From: JABCZH01 sp963803775
Lineage (GTDB): Bacteria > Acidobacteriota > Terriglobia > Terriglobales > Acidobacteriaceae
NCBI GenBank assembly: GCA_963803775.1
Contig: CAWDNS010000007.1
Coordinates: 1,364,001 to 1,428,000, forward strand
Length of the DNA: 64,000 nucleotides
Reading direction: 5' to 3'
Under the pieces are notes generated by a model, which searched no databases, was not told where the DNA came from, and saw nothing but the letters and a program-made list of their open reading frames with translations. A program made the translations under genes and the position numbers. The first letter of the stretch is position 1, and the number at the start of each line of letters is the position of its first letter. Shown piece after piece: positions 23,680 through 32,527 of the stretch.

Positions 23680-25029
23680 GTGGACGCTTTATTGCGGCGG
23701 TCTTTTCTTAGGACGTTTCCTTCTGCGGTGCGCGGAGAAGGCGTATACGTGTGGGATGCCGACGGAAAGCGGTATTTGGATTTCTCTGGATCGGCGGCGG
23801 TGAATTTTATTGGGCATGGAGTTTCGGAAATCGCGGAAGCGATGGGGGATCAGGCAAAGCAGTTGGAATTTGTCCACAGCAGCCAGTTCACTACGCTGGT
23901 TGCTGAAGAGTACGCGCAGGAGTTATTGGACTTTGCCGGGGAGAATTTCGTCGGCGGCAGCGTTTATTTCACCAGCGGCGGCTCGGAAGCGATTGAGACC
24001 GCGCTGAAGCTGGCGCGGCAATATCAAGTCGAGATTGGGCAGGGCGGGCGGTATCAGGTGATCAGCCGGGGCCAGAGTTATCACGGGTCAACGCTGGGAG
24101 CTTTAGCGGTTTCAGGGAACAGGCGGCGGCGGGAGATTTATTTGCCGATGGTACGAGAGTTCGCGCATGTGGCGTTTCCCTACTGTTATCGCTGTGCTTA
24201 TGACTGCACGGATGGTTGTCGAAATTGTGGACAAGGGTATGCGGCTGATCTTGGGAGGGCGATTGGAGCAGCGAATGGACAGGCGGCCGCGTTCATTTTC
24301 GAGCCGGTAAGTGGGGCGACTTTGGGAGCGGTAGTGCCGCCTCCGGGATATTTGCAGAGTGTGGCCGAGATTTGCCGGCGGCAGGGCGTGTTATTGATTG
24401 CCGACGAAGTCATGACTGGCATGGGACGCACCGGGCGAAATTTTGCAGTGGAACATTGGGATATTGCACCGGACATTTTGGTCACGGCGAAGGGATTGTC
24501 GAGCGGGTACGCTCCATTGGGCGCCGTGATAGCAACCAAGAGAGTTGTCGATGCTATTGCAGAGGGATCGGGGGCATTCATGCATGGGTTTACTTACAAT
24601 TCCCATCCGATTTCGGCGGCGGCCGGGCGAGCGGTGTTGAAGGTGTTGCAGCGGCAGAATCTGGTGGGGGCGGCGGATGGATCACGAGCGGGATCGGCGG
24701 CAGCGTTGTTAAAGGTTGCGCTTGAAACGCTACGAGAAGTGAGGATGGTCGGCGATGTGCGGGGGATCGGGCTGCTATGGGGAGTCGAGTTCGTAGCTGA
24801 CAAGACCAGCAAAAGGCCGTTTAAGCCTAAGGTGGACTTCGCTGGGCGCGTGGCGCAGGCGGCGGCGAAACGAGGGTTGATGGTTTATCCCACGCAAGGG
24901 TGCGTGGATGGAGTCGCGGGGGATCATTTGCTGATTGCACCTCCGGCGGTGATTACGAGTGAGGAGATCGGGTGGGCAGTGGAGCAGTTGGGAGAGGCGA
25001 TAGGGGAGGCAGTTAACTCAATCGTGTAG
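23680..25029 (+). CDS. Class III (PLP-dependent) aminotransferase
   Basis: 449 residues. The fold-type I core shows GKRYLDFSGSAAVNFIGHGV near the N-terminus, the cofactor-binding FTSGGSEAIETALKLARQY, a YHGSTLGALAVSG segment, LIADEVMTGMGRTG, and the Schiff-base lysine in LVTAKGLSSGYAPLGAVI. It belongs with the omega-/beta-alanine-pyruvate-type aspartate aminotransferase family proteins; the amino donor is not predictable. An internal Cys cluster (CYRCAYDCTDGCRNCGQG, about 165-185) is as seen in a subset of this family. The GTG at 23680 is preferred over the GTG at 23626 because the first 18 codons would come from a repeat element. Confidence 0.88.
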   Translation: MDALLRRSFLRTFPSAVRGEGVYVWDADGKRYLDFSGSAAVNFIGHGVSEIAEAMGDQAKQLEFVHSSQFTTLVAEEYAQELLDFAGENFVGGSVYFTSGGSEAIETALKLARQYQVEIGQGGRYQVISRGQSYHGSTLGALAVSGNRRRREIYLPMVREFAHVAFPYCYRCAYDCTDGCRNCGQGYAADLGRAIGAANGQAAAFIFEPVSGATLGAVVPPPGYLQSVAEICRRQGVLLIADEVMTGMGRTGRNFAVEHWDIAPDILVTAKGLSSGYAPLGAVIATKRVVDAIAEGSGAFMHGFTYNSHPISAAAGRAVLKVLQRQNLVGAADGSRAGSAAALLKVALETLREVRMVGDVRGIGLLWGVEFVADKTSKRPFKPKVDFAGRVAQAAAKRGLMVYPTQGCVDGVAGDHLLIAPPAVITSEEIGWAVEQLGEAIGEAVNSIV

Positions 25030-25055
25030 CGCCCGACATACTGCCTCGTCTCAGC

Positions 25056-25808
25056 CTAGTCCATGTGTTCGTGGGCCTGGCGCTCGACGGACCAGATGTC
25101 TTCTGACTTCTCTGCGAAGGGATAGACGTGGACCATCCAGCCGAAGACCTGGGGCATGAAGCGGCCGCCGACTGCGTCGCACTCTGCCTGGGTGGTGATC
25201 GAACCGTGGAAACCAAATTGCGAGTTGGGTTTTCCTGCTTCCGTCTGGTCCGCTGGAGGCAAGCATAGGTTCACGTGGGCATGCCACTGGGCGATGCTGA
25301 GCGGCACGCGCGCGTCGAGGTCTTCCAACGTGGCAGTTTTGCGGGCTGTGTACATGACGCCGATCAGCTTGTAACCGTCTCCGGTCTTTTCATACAGCAG
25401 CGAAGTAGGATGGTCGGGATTGAAACTGAATGCGGCCTCGAATCCATACTTATAGTTGGTGAAGTGATATTGCTTCTGCGGCCGGTCGGGCATGAAGATC
25501 TTGAAACCGTCTGCCAGGGCGACTTTGTAATCAGTGTATTTCTCGGCGGCACGACGAGCGGCCTGCACGATCTGATCGGCCTTTTCCTGATCACCCGGCT
25601 GAATGGCGCGCATGGGAGTCATCTTCATGTGGGGGCCCATGTCCATGTGATGACCTTCCATGGAGCTCATAGCGTGGGAGGCGCCGTCGTCGTCCATTCC
25701 TGGCATAGCCTGCATATCGTGAGCCGGCATATTCATCGCGGGAGACGCAGGTTGTTGCGCCCACAACGGGCAAAGTGCAAACACAGTGAAAGCCAAAAGC
25801 TGCTTCAT
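25056..25808 (-). CDS. Exported Met/His-rich hypothetical protein
   Basis: 250 residues with a signal peptide (MKQLLAFTVFALCPLWA/Q). A strongly Met/His/Asp-rich segment follows (about 24-65: MNMPAHDMQAMPGMDDD, HHMDMGPHMKM), which resembles copper- or silver-binding sequence. The conserved C-terminal domain has KYTDYKVALADGFKIFMPDR, QYHFTNYKYGFEAAFSFNPD and HAHVNLCLPP. Metal binding is an inference from composition. Longer in-frame upstream starts run antisense into the next gene and were rejected. Confidence 0.7.
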   Translation of the reverse strand: MKQLLAFTVFALCPLWAQQPASPAMNMPAHDMQAMPGMDDDGASHAMSSMEGHHMDMGPHMKMTPMRAIQPGDQEKADQIVQAARRAAEKYTDYKVALADGFKIFMPDRPQKQYHFTNYKYGFEAAFSFNPDHPTSLLYEKTGDGYKLIGVMYTARKTATLEDLDARVPLSIAQWHAHVNLCLPPADQTEAGKPNSQFGFHGSITTQAECDAVGGRFMPQVFGWMVHVYPFAEKSEDIWSVERQAHEHMD

Positions 25809-26168
25809 GCGGAATCCCTCTTCACAAATGTTAACCCGAAGCGGGGCGGGATGTTGCTGGTGAGTGAGGTTACGGGAGTAATCGGCGGGGTTGCTGTCGG
25901 ACTTTTCTCTAAGATTCAGCAGCGCAGCATTGATGCAGCCTCCAACCGCGATAGCCTGTGATTCTGGCTCAGACCCACTCGTACACTCACTTTCGGTAAC
26001 CCTTAGTAACCATACGATTCCGAAGACCCAGCCGTACAATGACCCTTGTCCGAAAGAACATTTACCGATAGCTGAGTGGCCGGGTTGGGGATGGTCCACT
26101 TGCCGGAAACGGGTCGGTGAAAGGATTCTCGGGCTAACAGTTGAAACGGAGCTGGAGTCCACACTTCT
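25809..26168. other. Intergenic region, divergent promoters
   Basis: 360 bp between the Met/His-rich protein gene (left) and the TPR gene (right). No RNA structure or repeat stands out. Open frames here have no coding character. Confidence 0.4.
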
Positions 26169-29126
26169 ATGGCGTTTGGGTTTGGCTTCAACAAACAGAA
26201 GGTGCTCAGTGCCGCGGAGAAGTTTGTCCAGCAGGGCAAGCTGCAAAACGCCATCACTGAATACGAAAAGGTTCTGAAAGCGGACGCCAAGGATTTGACG
26301 GTGGCAAACACCGTGGGCGATCTGTACTCGCGCCTGGGCAACCAAGAGAAAGCGGTGGAATGCTTCAAGACTGTAGGCGATGCCTACGCGTCGCAGGGCT
26401 TCACGGTCAAAGCCATCGCCATGTACAAGAAGTTGAGCAAGCTGAAGTCTTCGCTCGACTGCGTACTGCGGCTGGCCGAGTTGTATACCCAACAAGGATT
26501 GTTTAACGACGCGCGCGCGCAGTACCTGCAAGTAGCGGAACAGTTCCTGAACAATGGTGAGTTGGAACAGGCGGTACGCATTTTCCAGAAGACTCTGGAG
26601 ATGGACCCGGAAAACGTGGCCATGCGCACTAAGCTGGCCGAAGTTTATGTGCGGCTGGGTAAGAAGAATGAAGCCTGGCAGATTTTCTCTGCCGCCGCCG
26701 AGACGTTACGTTCCAAAGGCCAGTTAGAGGGAGCGGAAGAGATTCTGCAAAGGATGTTGAAGCTGGATCCGGGCAGCAGTTACGCTTTGCTGCTGCGGGG
26801 CCGGAATGCGTTTGATGCGGGCGACATGGCGGCGACTGTTGAGTGCCTGGAAAAAGTGGCTGATCTGGACAGCAATCCTGACGGCTTGCGAACCTTGTTG
26901 CAAGCTTACGTTCAAACCGGGCGACTAACGGACGCGGGAACGCTGGCGGGAAAACTGCTCTCGGTGCACAACGACATCACGGCAGTCCTCAGTTATGCCG
27001 AGGCGTTGATGACGGCGGGCCATTTTGGCGAGGCGTTACAGGTTTATCAACAACACTGTGATCGATTGCTGGCTGCGGACTCGGGGAAGACGATAGAGAA
27101 TTTGCATTCTCTGATTGGGCATCTCCGCGAAAATTCAGCGGCACTCGAAAGCTTGCTCGAACTGCTGCACAAGGCGGGAGACGCGTCCCACATCACTGAA
27201 GTATACGAACTGCTCGCGCATGCCTATGTGCAGTCCGACCAACTGGAGAAGGCGCGCGACTACTATCTGAAATTGACCCAGCTCGAGCCCGAGAACCAGC
27301 TACATGCCCGCAACTATCAGCAAGTGCTGGGCAAGCTCGGCACTACCTCCGGGGCGCGGCTCATCAGTGCGGAAGAAGGCGCAGTGATGGTGGATGAACT
27401 GGAGGCCACGGCGCCGTTCATTGATCAGCGCTACGCTGACCCGGTGGCGTTGGCAGTGCGTGCGGCGCTGACCGATGCTGAACTTTTCATTTCTTACAAT
27501 ATGCCGGCCAAGGCGCTGGGACCTTTGATGTCGGCTCTGCCGCAGGCGCCGCGGGATTTGCGGATCAATCAAAGGTTGGCGGCGCTGCACACCCGGGCGC
27601 AACGGTTCACAGAAGCGGCAGTTTGCTGCCGCACACTGGAAAGTATTTACCACGAAGCGGGATGTCCTGACGAAGCTACTCGTTACGGCGAACTGTCCGC
27701 GAAGTACGAGGAGCGTGCGGCTTCGACGCCAGCTCTTTCGGACCGGGCGGCGGCGCGGGTGGAGTCTGCGGTGGTCAGCGAAGAAGAGCAGGTCAGCGAG
27801 ATCGCCGACGCGGCGATGGTTCCGGCTCCAGCTACTGCCGCGGAAGAATCCGGACCCTTCTTCCATGCTGCCGAGGGGCAAGCGGAGACCGCCGAATTCG
27901 CGGTAGAGGCCGCGCCCAGCCAGGAGATTGATCTTTCGGCGGAATGGGAAGAAGGCTTCGCGGAAGCGCCAGCAGCCAGCAACAAGAAGAGCGACGCGCC
28001 AAGTCACAAGCCGGCCGCTGGGCCTTCCGAAGCCGCCGTTACCGATGCTGTAGAAGAGATTCGTTTTTACCTGGCTAATGGTATGACGGAGGAAGCGCAA
28101 GCCGCCTTCTGTAAGCTGGAACAATTGAAACCCGATGCGGCCAAGCTGGAGATGCTCCGCTCTGAACTCGAGGATGCGAGGAAACATGCGCCGGCGGCTG
28201 AAGTGGTCTCAGTGGAAGTAGCCGAGAACCCAGTGCAGGTCGAGGAAGAGCCGGCGACTCCGGAGCCGGCCCCGGCTGCGCTCGATGCATTCGTCAGCGA
28301 TCTAGAGTCTTCTTTGGGAGACGGGTTCCTGCCGCAGACAACCACCCAGGAATTTGCCGTCAAAGCGGAAACTGAACCGGTCATGGCGGCGGCGACCGAT
28401 GCGCAACCAGCCCCGGCGCTGGACGCATTGGTGAGCGATCTGGAATCTTCTCTGGGAGATAGCTTCCTGGCCGAGGCTCCGGTGTCGCAGGCCGTACCAG
28501 TTCCAGCACGGACTGTGCCGGTTCCAGAGCCGCCTGCGGTTCCAGCGGCAATGGCAGCGGCCGCTGCGGCTGCGCCGGCTGCATCTCCCACATTTACTTA
28601 TCAACCTTCAACCATTCGACCGTTAGCTCCACAAGTACCCGGAGCCGTTCCGCCCTCCAAGTCCGATGCCGGGGCGGGAGTAGACCTGGCGGACATGTTT
28701 GGAGAGCTGAAGCACGAGTTGGAAGAGGAAACCACCAGCGCGGAGGAAGATCCAGAAACCCATTACAACCTCGGGGTCGCTTTCCGCGAAATGGGCTTGC
28801 TGGACGAAGCCATTGGTGAGCTGCAGAAGGTGTGCCAATCAGTGGAGCATGGGAATCCTTTCCCGCAGATCATGCAAACTTATACCTGGCTGGCGCAGTG
28901 TTTCCTCGACAAGGGTGTCCCAGAAGCGGCCATTCGCTGGTATGAGAAAGCACTCACGTTGCCGACGCTGGACGCAGACACTCGTACCGCCCTGCATTAC
29001 GAACTCGCCTCATCCTACGAAGTCGCGGGAAATAAGACGGCTGCCTTGAGTCACTTTATGGAAGTGTACGGCAGCAATATTGACTATCGCGACGTTGCCG
29101 AGCGGATTAAGACCCTGAAGTCGTAG
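26169..29126 (+). CDS. Large TPR-repeat protein
   Basis: 985 residues, cytoplasmic (no signal peptide). The N-terminal half (about 1-500) is an array of TPR helices, e.g. LQNAITEYEKVLKADAKDLT, ANTVGDLYSRLGNQEKAVEC and QPGLFNDARAQYLQVAEQF-like units. A low-complexity acidic/Ala/Pro/Glu region follows (about 510-840), and TPRs return at the C-terminus (HYNLGVAFREMGLLDEAIGE, about 858-985). The linker carries a duplicated short motif, ALDA(F/L)VSDLESSLGD(G/S)FL, and a third related DLADMFGELKHELEEE. The architecture indicates a scaffold for multi-protein assembly; partners unknown. Such proteins are common in Acidobacteriota and delta-proteobacterial lineages. Confidence 0.85.
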   Translation: MAFGFGFNKQKVLSAAEKFVQQGKLQNAITEYEKVLKADAKDLTVANTVGDLYSRLGNQEKAVECFKTVGDAYASQGFTVKAIAMYKKLSKLKSSLDCVLRLAELYTQQGLFNDARAQYLQVAEQFLNNGELEQAVRIFQKTLEMDPENVAMRTKLAEVYVRLGKKNEAWQIFSAAAETLRSKGQLEGAEEILQRMLKLDPGSSYALLLRGRNAFDAGDMAATVECLEKVADLDSNPDGLRTLLQAYVQTGRLTDAGTLAGKLLSVHNDITAVLSYAEALMTAGHFGEALQVYQQHCDRLLAADSGKTIENLHSLIGHLRENSAALESLLELLHKAGDASHITEVYELLAHAYVQSDQLEKARDYYLKLTQLEPENQLHARNYQQVLGKLGTTSGARLISAEEGAVMVDELEATAPFIDQRYADPVALAVRAALTDAELFISYNMPAKALGPLMSALPQAPRDLRINQRLAALHTRAQRFTEAAVCCRTLESIYHEAGCPDEATRYGELSAKYEERAASTPALSDRAAARVESAVVSEEEQVSEIADAAMVPAPATAAEESGPFFHAAEGQAETAEFAVEAAPSQEIDLSAEWEEGFAEAPAASNKKSDAPSHKPAAGPSEAAVTDAVEEIRFYLANGMTEEAQAAFCKLEQLKPDAAKLEMLRSELEDARKHAPAAEVVSVEVAENPVQVEEEPATPEPAPAALDAFVSDLESSLGDGFLPQTTTQEFAVKAETEPVMAAATDAQPAPALDALVSDLESSLGDSFLAEAPVSQAVPVPARTVPVPEPPAVPAAMAAAAAAAPAASPTFTYQPSTIRPLAPQVPGAVPPSKSDAGAGVDLADMFGELKHELEEETTSAEEDPETHYNLGVAFREMGLLDEAIGELQKVCQSVEHGNPFPQIMQTYTWLAQCFLDKGVPEAAIRWYEKALTLPTLDADTRTALHYELASSYEVAGNKTAALSHFMEVYGSNIDYRDVAERIKTLKS

Positions 29127-29209
29127 AATGTCCCGATGGGTCAATCTTCCCCAAGGCTTGGGACGTGGTCTCACAAAATCCAGCGGCCTCTATTTTTCAG
29201 GAGTGCCGC

Positions 29210-29614
29210 GTGACGGCAGATCCCAGGATTTTCCAGGACAAGACTTCCCAGGACAGACCTTCAGCTACGGTCGGGGTGGGGATCGATTCCCCCGAGCGGC
29301 TGGCTGGTTCGCCCACAGTAATAGACTCGGGACCAAAAAACCGCGAATCTGCTCACCCTACGCCGCTCGATCTTTGGCTGCACCGAGTCACGGTGTTGCT
29401 GTTTGTATTTGTTTGTGCGGTGGTCGGAGTGTTGCTGGTGATCCTTCCCTGGCGGCCGGAGTGGACTGACAACCGACTGCTGCTAACTTATCCTTCATTG
29501 CGGGCCGTCGTAGCCAATGGGTTCTTCCGTGGGCTTTGCAGCGGCCTGGGGATGCTGGACATCTGGATCGGATTTTGGGAAGCGATCCACTACCACGAGG
29601 GGGAACGATCCTGA
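29210..29614 (+). CDS. Small membrane protein, unknown function
   Basis: 134 residues if started at the GTG at 29210, which has CAGGAG just upstream; GTG at 29165 is an alternative. The first 55 residues are polar. Then come a hydrophobic segment (VTVLLFVFVCAVVGVLLVIL) and a second amphipathic one (LRAVVANGFFRGLCSGLGML). It is followed 34 bp later by the LOG-family gene. Family not recognised. Confidence 0.55.
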   Translation: MTADPRIFQDKTSQDRPSATVGVGIDSPERLAGSPTVIDSGPKNRESAHPTPLDLWLHRVTVLLFVFVCAVVGVLLVILPWRPEWTDNRLLLTYPSLRAVVANGFFRGLCSGLGMLDIWIGFWEAIHYHEGERS

Positions 29615-29648
29615 ATCGATCCCTGGTTCACGAAAGAGAAATCTGACC

Positions 29649-30527
29649 ATGAGTGAGAACGAATCCAAACGCGCGCCTCTGGCGTATGAGAACGCTACGT
29701 TTCTCAATAGTCCCGATGGACGAGTTCTCCGCATTCTGTCTGAGTATTCTGAGCCCCTGGCGCGGTTTCGCCGGGAACAGATCCAAGACACAGTAGTGTT
29801 TTTCGGGTCGGCGCGGTTCGAGAGCCGCAAGGTCTCGGAAAAGAACCTGGCAGCGCTGGACGGTGGCGGGAAATCGGCAGGCGCGGGAGGGGCGCTGAAG
29901 CGGAAGCAGGCGCTGGCAGCCGTAGATATGGCGAAGTATTACGAGGAGGCGCGCCGCCTGGCCTTCTTGCTTAGTCAGTGGTCGATCCAGATTCCCGCCC
30001 GCCGCCGCCGTTTCGTGGTCACCACTGGAGGCGGACCGGGGATTATGGAAGCGGCCAACCTGGGAGCGAAGGAAGCGGGCGCGAAGACCATTGGGTTGAA
30101 TATTCATTTGCCATTTGAACAGAATCCGAACCCTCACATCACTCCATCTCTGAATTTCGAATTCCATTACTTCTTCATGCGCAAGTTCTGGTTTGCGTAT
30201 CTGGCAAAAGGGCTGGTGATTTTCCCTGGAGGATTTGGAACGCTGGATGAGCTGTTCGAGATTCTGACATTGGCGCAGACGCAAAAGCTGGCGAAGAAGA
30301 TTCTGGTTGCCATTTATGGCAAAAAGTACTGGAACCAGGTGCTCAATTTTCAGGCACTGGTGGATTCGGGTACGGTTTCGCAGGAAGACCTGGAGCTGTT
30401 CAAGTTCGTGGACTCGCCGGAGGAAGGGTTCGAGTTCCTGCGCGATGGATTGACCAAGTATCACCTGGGTCCGGAACCGAGGCGTAATGCTACTGCCATG
30501 CCGGAGATTGCGAAGACGAACCCGTAG
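29649..30527 (+). CDS. LOG family protein (cytokinin riboside 5'-monophosphate phosphoribohydrolase-like)
   Basis: 292 residues. Rossmann-like nucleotide-binding fold with VVFFGSARFESRKV, VVTTGGGPGIMEAANLGAKE and the diagnostic PGGxGTxxE motif in FPGGFGTLDELFEILTLAQT. In characterised members this motif cleaves the N-glycosidic bond of nucleoside 5'-monophosphates; many were formerly misannotated as lysine decarboxylases. The protein is longer than plant-type LOGs because of about 70 extra N-terminal residues, like the bacterial long-form group. Physiological substrate uncertain. Confidence 0.9.
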   Translation: MSENESKRAPLAYENATFLNSPDGRVLRILSEYSEPLARFRREQIQDTVVFFGSARFESRKVSEKNLAALDGGGKSAGAGGALKRKQALAAVDMAKYYEEARRLAFLLSQWSIQIPARRRRFVVTTGGGPGIMEAANLGAKEAGAKTIGLNIHLPFEQNPNPHITPSLNFEFHYFFMRKFWFAYLAKGLVIFPGGFGTLDELFEILTLAQTQKLAKKILVAIYGKKYWNQVLNFQALVDSGTVSQEDLELFKFVDSPEEGFEFLRDGLTKYHLGPEPRRNATAMPEIAKTNP

Positions 30528-30559
30528 CGCTGGAATTCCTGGCGCGGTTCGGGAGCAAG

Positions 30560-30603
30560 TTCTTTACCGCTAAGTTCGCCAAGAACTGTCGCAAAGAACG
30601 CAA
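30560..30603. repeat. CGCAAAG-type low-complexity repeat
   Basis: tttaccgctaagttcgccaa followed by gaactgtcgcaaagaacgca, lying between the LOG and thiE genes. It resembles the other periodic dispersed repeats in this window but with a different core. No TPP riboswitch motifs (CTGAGA, ACCTGA) are present here. Confidence 0.35.
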
Positions 30604-30643
30604 AGTCAACCAACTCTAACACTTAAAAAATACTCAACCCGCT

Positions 30644-31261
30644 TTGCTGCTTTATTACATCACCGATCGGACGCAGTTTGCCGGGGACGAAACCTTCCGG
30701 CGCGTTGCTTTGCGGATGAAGATCGCCGAAGCCGCCCGCTGCGGAGTCGATTTCATCCAGTTGCGTGAAAAGGATCTAAGTGTGCGCGAACTGGAAGCTC
30801 TGGCTCGGGACGCCGTGCGCACAGTGCGCGAGAATTCGTCGCGGACACGGCTGCTGATCAACTCGCGGACTGACGTGGCGATTGCCTGCGGCGCGGATGG
30901 AGTGCATTTGCGCTCGGAGGATGTTTCGGCGGGCGAGGTGCGAGCAGTGTGGCGGAGAAGTACGGGTGCGGCGCCGGTGATCAGCGTGTCGTGTCATTCG
31001 GCGGATGAGGTCGCCCACGCAGCGGCGGAAGGATCTGATTTGGCGGTGTTGGCTCCGGTGTTTGAGAAGCAGGGCTTTTCGGCTGCTGGATTGAGTACTC
31101 TGCGTGCGGCTTGTGAGCAGCCGATCAAAGTACTGGCGCTGGGCGGGGTCACGCTGGAGGATGCACGCGCATGCGTGGATATGGGAGCTGCGGGCGTGGC
31201 CGGGATTCGGTTGTTTCAGGAGAATGATGTGGAGCGGGTGGTGGGCGCCCTGCGAACATGA
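30644..31261 (+). CDS. thiE: Thiamine phosphate synthase
   Basis: Joins HMP-pyrophosphate and thiazole phosphate to make thiamine monophosphate. 205 residues, a TIM barrel with the family landmarks YYITDRTQF at the N-terminus, FIQLREKDLSVRELEALARD, LLINSRTDVAIACGADGVHL (phosphate/metal contacts) and VLALGGVTLEDARACVDMGA plus GVAGIRLFQ at the end. The start is probably TTG, since no ATG or GTG fits the conserved N-terminus. It is isolated from other thi genes and has no visible TPP riboswitch. Confidence 0.9.
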   Translation: MLLYYITDRTQFAGDETFRRVALRMKIAEAARCGVDFIQLREKDLSVRELEALARDAVRTVRENSSRTRLLINSRTDVAIACGADGVHLRSEDVSAGEVRAVWRRSTGAAPVISVSCHSADEVAHAAAEGSDLAVLAPVFEKQGFSAAGLSTLRAACEQPIKVLALGGVTLEDARACVDMGAAGVAGIRLFQENDVERVVGALRT

Positions 31262-31270
31262 GAAGGAGTT

Positions 31271-31738
31271 CTACGGTGTCCACTTCTTGCCGGCTTTGAC
31301 GATGTCCATGATTCGGGCCAGACGGCGGGCGCGAGTTTCCTCCTGCTTGGCTCCGGTGATGGCGACCGCCATTTCTTTCTGATTGCTGAATGAATATTTC
31401 TTCCAGTTGGCTTGCGCAGTTTTGTTTTTGGCCAAGGCTTTCTTGAGGACGGCGGGAACCTCGACGACACGCGGGGCTGTGTCTCGCTCCATCACGACGG
31501 AGACGGTGTCTCCGGCTTTGCATCCGGCGCCCTCGCGCATGGTGCGGTTGACGGCCATGAAGTGGCAGCCGCCCATGGGCATCAGCGAGGATCGGAAGGG
31601 AAAACCGTTAATTGTGCCGCGTACCGGCACGCGGGCAATGGTGCCGAAGACTTCCTTTACGTTGAATGGCGCGTTCACCGCAGCAACCGAGCTGCCCGCC
31701 TGACCCACGAGCTTGGTTTTGAATTTGAGTTTCTTCAC
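31271..31738 (-). CDS. DUF1905/YdeI (OmdA)-family protein
   Basis: 155 residues. The N-terminal DUF1905 barrel has VKEVFGTIARVPVRGTINGF, PFRSSLMPMGGCHFMAVNRT and GAGCKAGDTVSVVMERDTAP. The C-terminal YdeI/OmpD-associated helical motif has VVEVPAVLKKALAKNKTAQA, NWKKYSFSNQKEMAVAITGA and KQEETRARRLARIMDIVKAG. Relatives are small cytosolic proteins linked to stress or peptide resistance; the mechanism is unclear. It is convergent with thiE and divergent from the SUMF1 gene. Confidence 0.85.
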   Translation of the reverse strand: MKKLKFKTKLVGQAGSSVAAVNAPFNVKEVFGTIARVPVRGTINGFPFRSSLMPMGGCHFMAVNRTMREGAGCKAGDTVSVVMERDTAPRVVEVPAVLKKALAKNKTAQANWKKYSFSNQKEMAVAITGAKQEETRARRLARIMDIVKAGKKWTP

Positions 31739-31780
31739 GGATATTCTCCTTCCGAAAACCTGTGCTAGGCTCTGCTTACG

Positions 31781-32527
31781 GTGAACGCTATTCGGCAGCC
31801 AACCAGCCTACACGAGAACGATGATGGGCCCAAGCTGGTGTCAATTCCCGCGGGCTGGTTTCTGATGGGATCGGAGGATGGCCAGGACAACGAACGCCCG
31901 GTGCATCGAGTGTGGGTGGATGGTTTCCGGCTGGCCGAGTGTCAGGTGACCAACCAAGAGTTTGCGAGTTTCGTGCAGGCTACTGGAGCCGAGCGGCCAC
32001 CGTTGTGGGACGACGCTAGATTCAATCATCCCCGGCAGCCGGTGGTGGCGATTTCTTGGTTTGAGGCGGTCCGATATTGCGAATGGCTAAGCGGCAAGCA
32101 GGGGGCTCATTACCGTTTACCAACCGAGGCGGAGTGGGAACGCGCGGCGCGCGGCGGAGTGGATGGCAAACTCTTTCCTTGGGGAGATGCTCCACCCGAA
32201 TCTCTGCGGGACTATACACTGCGCTGGACGAATGGGCCGGAGGCGGTGGGGGCTTCAGATGCCAACAGATTCGGCCTCCGCGATATGTGTTCGAATGTGC
32301 ACGAATGGTGCAGCGACTGGTTTCACGCCGGTTACTATGCGTCTTCGCCGGAGCGGAACCCGCGCGGGCCGGAGTCGGGTGAGCGCCGCTCGTCGCGCGG
32401 CGGGTCGTGGCGTCATCATATTAAGGTGACGCGTTGTGCGGCCCGCTCCAGCATTCCACCCCAGTTCAAGTATGCCGACTACGGGTTCCGTGTGGCATGC
32501 GATGCAATCTGTTGGGTCCGGAGTTAG
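31781..32527 (+). CDS. SUMF1/formylglycine-generating-enzyme-like domain protein
   Basis: 248 residues forming a single FGE-sulfatase (C-type-lectin-like) domain: SIPAGWFLMGSEDGQDNERP, VWVDGFRLAECQVTNQEFAS, PVVAISWFEAVRYCEWLSGK, YRLPTEAEWERAARGG, LRDMCSNVHEWCSDWF and SSRGGSWRHHI. It ends with RSSIPPQFKYADYGFRVA. The paired active-site cysteines of true FGEs near the C-terminus are not seen (only RCAARSS), so oxidation of sulfatase cysteines is unlikely. It may act as a binding domain or in another SUMF1-type reaction. GTG start. The 3' end overlaps the convergent MerR gene by 4 bp. Confidence 0.85.
   Translation: MNAIRQPTSLHENDDGPKLVSIPAGWFLMGSEDGQDNERPVHRVWVDGFRLAECQVTNQEFASFVQATGAERPPLWDDARFNHPRQPVVAISWFEAVRYCEWLSGKQGAHYRLPTEAEWERAARGGVDGKLFPWGDAPPESLRDYTLRWTNGPEAVGASDANRFGLRDMCSNVHEWCSDWFHAGYYASSPERNPRGPESGERRSSRGGSWRHHIKVTRCAARSSIPPQFKYADYGFRVACDAICWVRS

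Noticed and set aside
25809..26531. Upstream extension of the Met/His-rich protein to a 491-codon ORF
   Set aside because: The extension is antisense to the TPR gene, and a clean signal peptide starts at 25808.
29628..30464. 278-codon minus-strand ORF opposite the LOG gene
   Set aside because: Antisense to a clear PGGFGTLDE-containing gene and without a recognisable domain.
30528..30643. TPP riboswitch upstream of thiE
   Set aside because: The characteristic CTGAGA and ACCTGATCTGG-type motifs are absent; the region holds a low-complexity repeat instead.
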